From contig NC_092571.1 in NCBI RefSeq assembly GCF_037975245.1, forward strand, positions 7,422,501 to 7,482,500: a DNA stretch of 60,000 nt. The letters are read 5' to 3'. The notes below the pieces were generated by a model. The model saw nothing but the letters and a program-made list of their open reading frames with translations, was not told where the DNA came from and ran no database searches. Below, piece by piece: positions 1 to 11,204 of the stretch; within the stretch, counting starts at the first letter, position 1; every line of letters starts with the position of its first letter. The position numbers and the translations under genes were made by a program. The DNA comes from Apostichopus japonicus. Its lineage: Eukaryota > Echinodermata > Holothuroidea > Aspidochirotida > Stichopodidae.

Positions 1-871
1 TAATAGTTCTATATTCTACAAATAATATGAATAATAAAGGTGAATGGTACAAATAAGTGAATAACGAAGACAGTTAACTTAAGCCCCAGATAGAAATTTA
101 GAAATAATGTATCTATTAAGACTGGGTCGATACACTCAATGGTGTAGTAGAGCTGGGCCTTTGCGATGATTCAAGATACAGGTTCTTCATCAAAAGGCGC
201 GGCGAGGAATTAATAAGTGATTAAAAGTTCATCGAAGGACAGTTGTACTAGTTATAACAGGATCCACTTCAATTCACTGCATGGAAGTCAGATATGGTAT
301 GGAAAAGGGAAAGTCCATTCCGTAGTAGAGGTGAAGATAATTAGATGAAATAAAAGTCACTAAAGACTTGAATATCCTTCAGTCAAAACTTGAACAGATG
401 CACAAAACGTGTTAACAATATGAATAAAACAGGTAACGAAATGTTACGGCAAAACAATAAAGAACCGTGATATTGGAACATGGTCAGGGGCGATGGTTCC
501 CCAACAACAGTATATAAACCTCTGACTGGTTTCAGGACGCGGTATTTGCGTCATCGTCATCAGTAAATGTAGTTGTGAATATGCAAGAGGTAAAGCATGC
601 CCATAACACCCTCCTCCCCCCCCCTCCCCTCTCAGCAAAAAAGTGTGATTTGAAGAAAATGTGGATATTTATCATAAGGTGTCTGGTAGGTAGGGTAATC
701 TACGTAAAACTACTAATAGCTAAAATGAATATATGAATAAGATCATGTTTTCTGGTTCCTTTAAACTCTGGGGAACAAAATAATGACAACATGACTTTGA
801 AAAAGTTAACCCTCTTCACAAACTTCAAACTTAATTAAAATTTCAGACTAAGATATCAAGATTTAACACCA
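1..871. other. intergenic, no gene recognised
   Basis: Unique-looking AT-rich sequence with one poly-C run near 612-630. Short open frames here have no recognisable motif and no splice or coding signature. Nothing supportable was seen. Confidence 0.6.
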
Positions 872-2825
872 TCACAGTTCATCCTCCAAATCATCTTCCC
901 CTGCATCAACAATCTCAACATCTTCTTGGAAGTTGCTGCAATTTCTATATTTACATAGGTCTGTACACGGTAGTTGTGCATTCATTCAGGAACATCTTCC
1001 TTTAAGACATTTGCCGACTCTACAGCTACTGCTGACACACTGAAGCAAAACATCTGGGTCAGGTGGCTTCGTCATCCAAGTGATTATAAGGTCATCATTT
1101 TCAAGTTTCCATCCATGTCCCTCTGGTGAGAGTGCATCAATCCTTTGCTGCAATGCCCTACTGTGAATAGCAGCCTGGTTGGTGCAGCGCTTAACATGCT
1201 GGATCAGAGCATCTTTTGTTGGTGGTAAACTCTGCTCTGAGGAGGAGATGAACAGAACACCTTGTACCATGAAATTGGATATTTTTGAGTCTCACATTTT
1301 ATGATGGGTACCAATATAATTACAATTCAGCTAGATATATGTTGCAAATTACTTTAATAATTTCAATGGAAAGATTAACCTGATATTGCATCTCAAAGCG
1401 TTTACAGAATTTTTTAATTTTCCTTGGGGGAGGACCCCCATATTCCAAAAGTCCTAGATCCACCCCTGAACACTCAATGAACCACACATTGAAGAGAGTA
1501 CTTTACCTTTCAAGATCTGTATGTCTTCCTTGTCAAGAATTGTATCTAGTTTCTTCAACATAGAGAGTGGTACCTCACTTCAATGGCAACACGGTCTTTT
1601 CCTCTAATATTCATAAAATCTGGGCTCATCTTTTTTCCGCTCTGCTGCTTGTCGAAGCAATATTACTTTAATAAAATGAAATAAAAAAAGCAAATTGTTT
1701 TGCATTTTCTGTTGATCAAAATGTAAGTTTGAACAAATAAGAACTAAGACAATTTTATTTATATACCATGTGATCTGCTCATCTTCTATGGACAAACAAA
1801 GACACATTCAAATTTTGCAAACCAGTGTCATGCAAAAAAGAATTAAAACAGGCTTTTTTGACAGTACAGTACATTATCTCTTATTGTTATGGTTTAAATT
1901 ATACAATGGTAGATTATATCTGTTACTAATAATAAAGGAGACAGATACTTGTTCATTTTGGTAAAGCTAGACAGGCTGACCATAAGACCTTGCAAACCTA
2001 ACCTCATTGCACCTTTGTTACACTTATTTTTCTAACTAATATAATATCTCTATCATTCAAATAAAGGGCCACAGTAAGAAAACTATGAAGCCTGTATTTA
2101 ACACTTAGGCTAGTGCCCCAGATTGAGAATTTGAAACAAATTTCCGTTCCTACCACCTTATAACAAAACAAATCAGATGACCATGCCACTAATTATATTA
2201 TGTTCAGGTCCAACACTGTGCCCTTTGACTTGGATTCTATCCCTCAAGAGCTACTGATCTTGCATTATGCAACTTCTCTTAACACTTCAACTATGCCACA
2301 GAAGTACAAGTAGAGTCGTGTAGTATGCTTAGGCTTACCTCCATCGAAAGTCTCTGCCTGCTGCAGCTTGTCCTGCACCCGTTTGCAACGCCGAGTAATG
2401 TATTGTTTCTTTTCCCACATAAAATAAATTGAACAGGCAATACAACAGAGCTTCTGCTTGGTTTCCTCGATCTTTTCCGTCAATTCTTCGTTTAAAATCA
2501 TATGGGGTCTCCTCTGGAACTGTCCGTTTTCTTGCAGCAATGTGCTTGCTATCAATAAACCGCCTGTAACACTTATCGTGGAACCCAATCATACTATGCT
2601 GTTGAACACACGCTTGATCGTAGTAGGCCATGGAGTAATCAGTAGTACGGCGATATCACTGTCTCCGCCGTTGAGATTAAGCCAATCTTTAGCGCAGGAA
2701 GTAACTTTAGTCCATCGTTTATTCGTCAGTGCCTTGACTGCTTCAAATTTTACAGATTCAATGTGCACTGAGCACTGTAGATTTCCGTGTGTCGGAGACT
2801 GACTAGCGCCAGTGGGAGCCGCCAT
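872..2825 (-). pseudogene. decayed three-exon gene of a multicopy Cys-rich protein family
   Basis: Three pieces on the minus strand can be ordered as exons. Exon 1 (2342-2825) starts with ATG (MAAPTGAS) and ends at a good donor (GAG|GTAAGC). Its reading frame is left and regained by two compensating frameshifts; the middle frame holds GFHDKCYRRF, a His/Cys motif typical of the family. Exon 2 (1507-1665) carries IRGKDRVAIEVRYH followed by a stop, with a further frameshift. Exon 3 (872 to about 1230) follows a CTCCTCAG acceptor and carries LPPTKDALIQHV and the Cys cluster around CRVGKCLKGRCS, then an in-frame TGA at 986-988. Open sequence with LPCTDLCKYRNC continues beyond it to a stop at 872-874. 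From memory, this motif order (FH-x-CY, then VRYH, then a C-terminal Cys-rich tail) is found in large, function-unknown, often transposon-linked families in echinoderms, cnidarians and fishes. At least three frameshifts and two stops make it a pseudogene. Confidence 0.6.
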
Positions 2826-5355
2826 GTTTGTTGTTTTCTACAAAGATTGCACACAGAACTCATGGCTCATTGGACAATTCATATCACATGGTACAGATAT
2901 CTCACTGGCGCACAACTTTTGAACGTAAAACGGCAGGTTTCTTAACATACGCAATAAAAAATATAGTTCGATCTTTCGAGCGGAATTGCAAAAAAACTGC
3001 AGGAAAGTACATGGAGAACTTTTGGACCATTAATCTTAGTTAATTTATGTATTCAATGCTGTAGAGATATTTTAGACCCGCAGTTGCTGGAACGAAACAA
3101 GCGAATTTCGACCTTCAGCTGATGGCCTATAAACGAAGGTCGGTGTGATCATGTTCGTAAACTAACTGTAAGAACAATTGATTATACTAAAATTTGTACT
3201 ACGTAAAATAAGGTACTACATTCATCTTACAATAGTAAACAGTGAATGCACTGAAGAGTGATATTCACTTCGACAATGACCATAACTTACTTCATTTAAT
3301 CTATAATGAATCCCTCTTATTTTAAGAGCTAAATATTGTCTCTTGATATATCAAGTATTCCATATTCAAACCACCAGAGATCGACTCGAAATAGAAACGC
3401 AACTATTACCACGAAAGAAATTATGAAACAAAATTTTTCAGTGTCAGCACATCCTAACACCCTAACGTATGCTACAACTTTTCCTTTTTATACTGAGCGT
3501 GAACAACCTAACTAACATTTACCTTGTTAATTTCTACGAGTACCACTCCTACGATCAGAAATATGGGCTTATTAAAATACTATTCTGAAATACACCAGTA
3601 GTTTAAATGCTGTGTAGTGAGTTGTATGGTTATATCTCATAAAATTAATTCTTTAAAGTTAGCGGGAATTGACTTTACTTACTCTAACAAAATGGCCTCC
3701 CGACTTACACTTTTATCACATCCTCTCGACACGAGGTAAAGAAACTGCACGTACGCAGGGAAGACCGGATGTCGAGGACACTTCATGTTCAAACATGATT
3801 GGACTGTTTGATGAGCGCAGAGAATATTAAAAGATGCCACAGCAGCGGATTCCCAGCAATACTAAGTATTACAACAACAAAAAACGAGTAAAAGAACGAA
3901 ACGAGAAACATATTTTTCGTTACAGTATTTTGGAGCGGAATATTACAATGTATGATATGGTAATATATGTGATTAAAGGTTAGCACCTATTATGACTAAA
4001 TAGTTTGTACATGCCACTTCTCCATAACTTGCACGAGGAAGTTTGGCTAAATTGTTTGATTATTCCACATTTTAAACTGCTTACCAGAGCCCAAATCGAA
4101 TATTTGATGCGAACCAAAGCGGCAGAAACGATACACAAAGTTTAAAGGAAAACTCATTCACACATACTGTGATAATAAGAGACGGGATTAATGCTACAAA
4201 TAGTATAAACCAGCCTCGACAACTTTGTGTTAACTTTGAATCACAACTAGTTTTAGATGTAAGGGAACGTTTTTTTGAAAAAAAAAAAACGTTCAAGTAA
4301 TGTGAGAATACCTCTCATAAAGGTATTGACATTCCGTCGATCCTGTATCAATTTCAACAAAATTCATCAGTTGGGGTGTCATTAATTTGTCCTTGCTTTG
4401 ATTCGTGATATATAGCAGTGTAGGTTTTGCAGCGAGATTTTGGAGGATTAAACCAGGTACACCAATGTCCAACTTCAAGCACAGCATCAATATAAGCTGG
4501 CATCAAACATTTCTCACATTCAGTTTATGTATATCCCCAGCAGTTCAAGCTTTCAAATTTATGTGATGAATTATTGACATGTATTTAAAAAAAGGGCACA
4601 CATACACATTTCCTGTTTACTACCACTTCAGTTTTGTAAAGTCCACCCCGTAGTATTGTGCGATTGTACGGTCTCCGACTTCCCCGCTTCACCATCATGC
4701 ACTAGGGCACATCGACCTACAAAGTTGAGCACTGTGCCTATCAGTTAATAAATATAACTGGATAGATTGCATTTATTTCATGCAGGTACCCGATATAGCT
4801 ATTATATCTATCATTGGCTTAATCATCATCGTGTTTGCTATTATGTCCACTGAAGTGCACACCAAACCTATATATGGTAGGCATTGCTGTCCCTACTCCG
4901 ACAATAGTTTTGCCCTATCCGTCTGCTCACTTATTTACCTATGTATCTGTTCAGAGGACTCCCATTGTTTTAGTTCTTTTTCAACCAAAAGCAGTATTGT
5001 TGTGCCATTATTGTTTGTGGCAAATACGCCCAACGCGGCAAACTCATTCAAAGTGGCAAAACGACCTTTTTGAGGAAACCTATGAACCTCTCGGCTTCCG
5101 TACAGCTGACTGTCGGTAGCAAACGAGCTTCTTTGCATCTGTAGGGATGCTATGGTTCAAGTTATTCCCGGTCAAACTAAATATATCAAGCAGTTAGAGG
5201 TGTTCAGACGTAGTCCTATTGGTGTGTACTGGAGGAAATACTACTATAAATTACATTTCCCTTGAATACTGATTGAAGTAAAAGCATGGTAAAAAGAACG
5301 TAGATCTGCACATGTAGACCGAATTCCCCCAGTTTTCCTGGAGAGGAAAATATTC
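2826..5355. other. intergenic, no gene recognised
   Basis: AT-rich sequence without convincing coding exons. Overlapping open frames on both strands at 4780-5138 have no recognised domain and may be a small transposon remnant. No tandem repeat of note was seen. Confidence 0.5.
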
Positions 5356-5360
5356 CACGG

Positions 5361-6127
5361 TGTCACGTAGCCACATGGAATTCAGTCATGTCGTATGCAA
5401 ACAACTTTGTCGGGTTGTTCAAGGGCTAGGGAATGCCTGGTAATCTGGACTAAGCGGATTAAATTTGCGTAAACTCAATTAACTTTCATTCAGTGTGTTT
5501 GGATGGAATGTTTGCATGAGATGCCGAGGGCTAGTATAAAAATAGTAGCGGCAGTTGAGGTGGCTCATTATTATTATTATTATTGTTAGTCGGTGCAAGA
5601 GTGACGACGCACTCTTCCGTACCATGCAGGGATTCCTCCCAAATTGAGTCAATGGTAGCTACTGCGTGTTCCTGCTACATGGTAACTTCGTGTTCCCACG
5701 TGTTTAGCTGTCAGTGAAGAACCCGGAGTTGCTTATACAACGGTCCCGTAAGTAATTGCATACTTGTCATTACGTTTAGTTTAGAATCCAATTAATTTAA
5801 TACCGTATTTTTTGTGTTAAGAGTTGCTTTAAATCATATCCAGTGGACTATAGTGGAATTCTCGCAATTGTAGAAAGGAAATATTAAGTTAATTTATTGT
5901 ATAAATGTAACTTTGTCAGTCCGATATGTTATAATATCAAAATATTAATGTGTAAGGGTTTATGATGTTGTGTGGACACTCTATACATATTGAGAACATG
6001 CTAACATTTTCCTCGCACTATTATTCCTCTTGCAGGGATTTCGTTTTATCTTATAATAAATTAGAAACTGTACCACCGTGCCATCGTTGTTTTATTTCCT
6101 GTCCACCACCCTAGGCAACCCGTGACA
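5361..6127 (+). mobile_element. solo LTR (767 bp) with 5-bp target duplication
   Basis: The segment begins TGTCACG and ends CGTGACA, a perfect 7-bp terminal inverted repeat of the TG...CA type. It is flanked by CACGG at 5356-5360 and CACGG at 6128-6132, a perfect 5-bp target-site duplication. A TATA box (AGTATAAAAATAG, about 5533) and an AATAAA about 500 bp later give the + orientation. No PBS, PPT, gag or pol adjoins either side, so this is an LTR left after LTR-LTR recombination. It contains a short (ATT)n run. The retrotransposon family cannot be named from the LTR alone. Confidence 0.85.
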
Positions 6128-6132
6128 CACGG

Positions 6133-6911
6133 ATAGAGACGGATAGAAAGATAACAGACATTGGAAGTTTTGGATATCACAATTCATGTTCAACCTTCTA
6201 GACCTAATTTAAAGACTGTTGAAAAAAAGCCAAACAATTCCCGGCAGCTTGCAGATTAGCTACCTATCCATAATCAGTTCTTCTAGTGAAACTTTATAGC
6301 ATCCGAGTACAGATAACAGTTTTCAAAAGATGACACAATTTTTGCAAAACTTGCAATTGTAACTATATTTCAGAAGTAATTTCACAATGGTTATAAGTAA
6401 TACAAAAAAGGTCAATGGTATGTGTTAAATGTACCATAATCCACCGCATCACTTACAGTATTTGCCAGTGAATAACATGACTCTTCTCATTTACCCGGCA
6501 AACGGATAATATTTCCCCTTAGTCGGTTGGTGAATAGGTATGGCAATTAACAATTACGTCAATGACACTTTGTATATTGAATTACAGTAATAAACAATGT
6601 CTTCATCTTTGATCTGTTAGTATACCTTTTAAGTATTGCGGGCTATGATAGGAACCTCTTTCGGAGAATATTGTATATCAACATGTGATGGCAACATTTA
6701 TTGCAACAAATAGCTCGATCCCAGATTAATTCCTTGTTGAAATAGGAAACAACTTGCATTGTTTTGCGTTCTGAGGTAAATGAAATGTAAAGCTATGCCA
6801 ATGTACATTATTAACATTAATATGAACAACAATGTAAAAACAAACTATAGCTGTCGCTAATACGTACACTAAATGAATTCATGATTATACCTTGCAACTT
6901 AAGCATCATCA
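6133..6911. other. intergenic, nothing recognised
   Basis: Spacer between the solo LTR and the full-length retrotransposon. No coding or repeat signal was seen. Confidence 0.6.
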
Positions 6912-6915
6912 GTAG

Positions 6916-7576
6916 TGTTATGATGTAGCATGTTACTTTAAAGGTTAACTACGCTAATTGATGTTATGCAATTCTTTAATGGTGTATTATAATGCTAATT
7001 TGTAAACGTAAAGCACAATCAGTGCAGTTCTAAGCTACGGTCGAGTAACCTCACCGAATGCCATATATATTAGTTTTCAAGGAGTGGCTCGGTCTCTTCT
7101 CCCAGTGGCACCAACCTGTACGTCACGCCACGTAAAACAACGATGTCTGCATAGCCCTTACAAAACCTACCTTTTCCGTTCCGGCCTTTCTCCACCATGC
7201 CAACCACGCTGTGTGTGACTTACTCTTAACTCTCTTTTGGATACCATTCTTCTGAACTTATTATTTACCTTACCTGGTCCTGTTCTCTATACCGGAGCTG
7301 TTATTTATACGAAAAGCGCCTTCCGGAATCTTCCAGACACACCCGCACTACGGTTACAGACTACCCTGGGATTTGACACCCCGACGGAGAGCCCAGCGGT
7401 AGCGAGGTACCTTGCGTGCGCGCTAAGTTAACTTTAAGTATTAAGGTATGTGTATTTATGCTAAGTTATATATTTTTGTTACCAAGAGACACGCATTAGA
7501 TTCTTTTAAAACAAAACCTATCTAACCTACTTTATTGTGTTCGTTTCCCAAACCATAATATCTGGACTTCGTAACA
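6916..7576 (+). repeat. 5' LTR
   Basis: Starts TGTTATGATG and ends TTCGTAACA, with a TGTTA/TAACA inverted terminus. A TATATAT run near 7062-7070 is a candidate core promoter. The 64-codon open frame inside it recurs in each LTR copy and is a by-product, not a gene. Confidence 0.95.
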
Positions 7577-7585
7577 GATATTATT

Positions 7586-7603
7586 TGGGGGCCTGTCCGG
7601 GAA
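7586..7603 (+). promoter_or_regulatory. primer-binding site
   Basis: TGGGGGCCTGTCCGGGAA lies 9 bp after the 5' LTR. It begins TGG, the complement of a tRNA CCA end, and closely resembles a proline-tRNA PBS. The exact 18-bp end is confirmed independently because the inverted fragment at 10811 stops at the same base. Confidence 0.85.
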
Positions 7604-7731
7604 ACGAACAAATTGGCTAAACTTGCAAATTTTTCAAAAATACGAGATTAGCAAAATTTGCATCTAATTAGTGTCTCTTGTCTTATGAGTGTTTCTATAT
7701 GTATGTAATAGCGGTGTATTTATATTTCGCT

Positions 7732-10700
7732 ATGGCCTTTACAACGGCTGAAGCATTTGTATCACAGACTGCATTGTCTATAGAGAATGTAGATGATTTA
7801 TCCAAAGATAATCTCCTAGACTTAGCTAAGCACCTTAGTATCGTAGTGCCTCCAGCTGCTAAGAAACCTCAGTTGAATCGTATAGTTGGTAATCATTTAC
7901 TAAAATGGGGTTTCATCAAAGGAAAAGGGGAGGATATGCCAAAATCTAGTGAAGAAAGTGAAGAAGTAAAGAAATTAACAATCCAATTAAAGATTAGGGA
8001 ACTAGAATTGCAAAACGAAAGAGAGATACGTGAAAGTGAAAAGTTAAAGATAGAGAACGAATTTAGACTGAAGGAATTAGAACATGAAATGGCTCTTAAA
8101 ATGCTGGAAACGAAAAGTCACATAGGGCAATCTTCATCGTCTTTTGATTTCTCTAAGAACATAAGGCTAGTTCCTCAGTTTGATGAAAATGACGTAGACA
8201 GATATTTTACATCGTTTGAAAATTTGGCGAGAAAGTTAGGGTGGCCTAACAAATATTGGACCACATTGCTTCATAGTGTATTCACAGGAAGAGCAAAAGA
8301 CGTTTACACATCATTGTCGTACTCTGTAGGTTCAGACTATGTAAAAGTCAAAGAACGAGTCTTAAATGCTTACCAGCTAGTACCAGAGGCATATCGTCAA
8401 AAGTTCAGAAATACAAAACGCAAAAGTCCAGATCAAACGTATGTAGAATTCAGTAGAACAAAATCGGAACTATTTGATAAGTGGCTTGCTTCTAAGAAAG
8501 TTGGAGTAGATTTTGTGCTATTAAGAGAGTTAATTTTGATGGAAGAATTTTGTAACTGTCTTCCAAGGGAGATTAGAACTCATCTTTCAGACAGGGGGGT
8601 AGAGCAAATGGAGAAAGCTGCCATTGTTGCAGATGATTATGAGCTGGTTCACAAGAGCTCATTTGGTCAATCCCAGAATCCCAGAGTTCCAAATTATTTC
8701 AAAGGAAAGGGCAAATATGGGAGATCAGGAGAGGGCAATGATTCTGACACAAGAAGGGGTAGTTTTGGAAATGCAGGTTCCAGAAATAGGCCCACGTGCA
8801 GGTTTTGTCACAAAATTGGCCATGTTTATGAAAGTTGTTTCAGACGGTTGAGAGAAATTGAAAAGCCAACGGCGTTTATTGCCAGTAAACAAAAGTTAAT
8901 TATGGGATCCCCACTCATTCAACCGAACTATGTTAAGGACAATAGCATATTTTCGAAAAGCAAGCTTTCTAGTAGTCAAATTGAGAAAATTAGGGCAAAT
9001 CTCAAACCACATGGCTACGATAATTTTATGTCAGTTGGCACTGTTACTAGGCCAGGCAGTAATGATTTTTCAGAAATTCATATATTGAGGGATACTGGGG
9101 CATCACGTTCTTTGATGTTGCGTAATGTGTTTTCCCCAAGTCATGGCGTAGAAACCAGTCCAATGCATGTGTTAGTAAGGGGTATGGGAGAGGATACCGT
9201 GAGAGCCCCCCTCGTTAAACTTCAGCTCGATTGTGAGTATGTCTCTAAGGTAGTCGAGATAGGAGTAGTAGAGAGGTTGCCGGTCGACGGTATAGATTTT
9301 CTCCTTGGCAATGATATTGCTGGTGGCCAAGTCCACACTTCCCCCTGTGTCCATGTATGTAACCAACCTCAGTCTAATGAGGAAACAGAACGGTTGTTAA
9401 CAGAATTTCCTGGTATTTTTCCGGCTTGTGTAACAACTCGTTCTATGGCTCTTAAAGCACCTAATGTGAATGATACTAATGTTCCAACAGGTGATGAATG
9501 TTTCCAACTGGCAGGAACATTCTTTGAAAATCTTAATGATTTATCTCGAGAAAATCAATTTAATAAGAATCCAGCAAAAAATGCTGATGTTGTCAAACCA
9601 TTGGTTTTAAATCAACAACACTTGATCGAAAGGCAAAAAGCTGACGATCAAATCAAGAAACTTCTGCAATCGGTTCATACTGAACAGGAGATTTCTAAGA
9701 TACCAGTAGGGTATTATATGTCAAAGTCTGGGGTGCTTATGCGCAAATGGCGGCACCCAGAAGTAGCAGCCAATGAAGAATGGCTAGTTTTTCATCAGAT
9801 TGTTGTCCCGTCAGAGTACAGGGCTCAGATCATTCAGGTTGCTCATGACCATGCAATGTCAGGTCATTTAGGCGTTAGGAAGACTAGAGATCGCATACTG
9901 CGGCACTTCTTCTGGCCAAAGTTATATAAAGATGTAAGTGAGTTTTGTAGAAGTTGTAAAACCTGCCAAATTGTAGGTAAACCAAACCAGAAAATTAAGA
10001 GTGCTCCCCTCATTCCTATCCCCGCAGTAGGGCAGCCTTTTGATAAAGTTATCATTGATTGTGTTGGTCCACTCCCCAAAACCAAGTCCGGTTTTATGTA
10101 TCTTTTGACGATAATGGACGTGGCTACCAGATACCCTGAAGCAATCCCACTTCGAAATATTTCAGCAAAATCTGTTTCTGATGCACTTTTGAAGTTCTTT
10201 ACCAGAGTTGGACTTCCTAGGGAAGTACAACATGATCGAGGTTCAAATTTCATGAGCGGGTTGTTCTCAGAAGTATTGCAAACACTAGGTATTCGGCAAA
10301 CGGCGTCATCTGCCTACCACCCCGAATCCCAAGGTGCACTAGAGCGTTACCACCAAACCCTTAAAAATATGCTAAAAACGTTCTGTCACGAAAGTCAGAT
10401 GGATTGGGATAAAGGTATCGACTTTGTGGTATTTGCAACTAGAGAAACACCAAATGAGTCTACGGGTTTCAGCCCCTTTGAGTTAATTTATGGGCATGAG
10501 GTTCGTGGGCCTTTGAAGTTAATGAAGGAAAAGTGGTTGACAGATTCGCCTGCTGAGGTCAATGTACTAGATTATGTATCAGATTTGAATGAGAGATTGC
10601 ACAAGGCTAGCAAATTGGCAAAGGATAATTTGTTAAAGAGTCAAGATCGAATGAAGAAAAGGTTCGATCAGAAGTCAAAAGAAAGAAGTTTTCAGACTGG

Positions 10701-10833
10701 GGAAAAGGTCTTAGTTTTACTGCCAGTACACGGTGAACCATTGCGTGCTAGATTCTCTGGACCGTATCGTGTTGCAAAGAAAATTAGTGATGTGAACTAC
10801 ATTATTGATATTCCCGGACAGGCCCCCAAATAA
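7732..10833 (+). CDS. gag-protease-integrase polyprotein (pol truncated)
   Basis: Open from 7678, but its first codon is TTG. The ATG at 7732 (MAFTTAEAF) has purine at -3 and G at +4 and is the preferred start. Residues below count from it. Order: SAP-like N-terminal segment (about 20-65), charged coiled coil (about 85-125), gag core, CCHC zinc knuckle CX2CX4HX4C (about 355-368), retropepsin-like motif RDTGASRS (about 453), then directly an integrase. The integrase has an HHCC zinc finger (about 705-745), catalytic D (IIDCVGPL, about 775), D (QHDRGSNF, about 833) and E (ESQGALERYH, about 865), and a GPY/F-like segment FSGPYRV (about 1009). No reverse transcriptase lies between protease and integrase. 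The last eight codons and the stop come from the inverted LTR fragment, so the natural protein would have continued into the downstream frame. Confidence 0.93.
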   Translation: MAFTTAEAFVSQTALSIENVDDLSKDNLLDLAKHLSIVVPPAAKKPQLNRIVGNHLLKWGFIKGKGEDMPKSSEESEEVKKLTIQLKIRELELQNEREIRESEKLKIENEFRLKELEHEMALKMLETKSHIGQSSSSFDFSKNIRLVPQFDENDVDRYFTSFENLARKLGWPNKYWTTLLHSVFTGRAKDVYTSLSYSVGSDYVKVKERVLNAYQLVPEAYRQKFRNTKRKSPDQTYVEFSRTKSELFDKWLASKKVGVDFVLLRELILMEEFCNCLPREIRTHLSDRGVEQMEKAAIVADDYELVHKSSFGQSQNPRVPNYFKGKGKYGRSGEGNDSDTRRGSFGNAGSRNRPTCRFCHKIGHVYESCFRRLREIEKPTAFIASKQKLIMGSPLIQPNYVKDNSIFSKSKLSSSQIEKIRANLKPHGYDNFMSVGTVTRPGSNDFSEIHILRDTGASRSLMLRNVFSPSHGVETSPMHVLVRGMGEDTVRAPLVKLQLDCEYVSKVVEIGVVERLPVDGIDFLLGNDIAGGQVHTSPCVHVCNQPQSNEETERLLTEFPGIFPACVTTRSMALKAPNVNDTNVPTGDECFQLAGTFFENLNDLSRENQFNKNPAKNADVVKPLVLNQQHLIERQKADDQIKKLLQSVHTEQEISKIPVGYYMSKSGVLMRKWRHPEVAANEEWLVFHQIVVPSEYRAQIIQVAHDHAMSGHLGVRKTRDRILRHFFWPKLYKDVSEFCRSCKTCQIVGKPNQKIKSAPLIPIPAVGQPFDKVIIDCVGPLPKTKSGFMYLLTIMDVATRYPEAIPLRNISAKSVSDALLKFFTRVGLPREVQHDRGSNFMSGLFSEVLQTLGIRQTASSAYHPESQGALERYHQTLKNMLKTFCHESQMDWDKGIDFVVFATRETPNESTGFSPFELIYGHEVRGPLKLMKEKWLTDSPAEVNVLDYVSDLNERLHKASKLAKDNLLKSQDRMKKRFDQKSKERSFQTGEKVLVLLPVHGEPLRARFSGPYRVAKKISDVNYIIDIPGQAPK

Positions 10834-11159
10834 TATCTGTTACGAAGTCCAGATATTATGGTTTGGGAAACGAACACAATAAAGTAGGTTAGATAGGTTT
10901 TGTTTTAAAAGAATCTAATGCGTGTCTCTTGGTAACAAAAATATATAACTTAGCATAAATACACATACCTTAATACTTAAAGTTAACTTAGCGCGCACGC
11001 AAGGTACCTCGCTACCGCTGGGCTCTCCGTCGGGGTGTCAAATCCCAGGGTAGTCTGTAACCGTAGTGCGGGTGTGTCTGGAAGATTCCGGAAGGCGCTT
11101 TTCGTATAAATAACAGCTCCGGTATAGAGAACAGGACCAGGTAAGGTAAATAATAAGTT
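10811..11159 (-). mobile_element. 349-bp inverted LTR-PBS fragment inserted in pol
   Basis: This is the exact reverse complement of 7255-7603 of the same element: the last 322 bp of the LTR, the 9-bp spacer and the full 18-bp PBS, identical base for base by eye. It is flanked by GATA at 10807-10810 and 11160-11163, a 4-bp duplication of the same length as the element's own. It lies just after the integrase GPY/F segment, adds a stop after eight codons and shifts the downstream frame by two. Read-outs, coding frame and duplication all agree that removing insert plus one GATA would restore continuity. Confidence 0.93.
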
Positions 11160-11204
11160 GATACTCCTGGACGGCGTAAGTCTAACCGTCTGTGTCACAT
11201 TAAC

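Noticed and set aside
4780-5138. Overlapping frames on both strands, one beginning with a hydrophobic segment
   Set aside because: No recognisable domain or splice support; could be an old transposon piece, not enough to call.
7237-7431. 64-codon open frame present in each LTR copy (also 13177-13371 and inverted near 10983-11222)
   Set aside because: It is part of the non-coding LTR and recurs only because the LTR is repeated; no domain.
7678-7731. Upstream extension of gag-pol from TTG
   Set aside because: TTG is an unlikely eukaryotic start; ATG at 7732 has better context.
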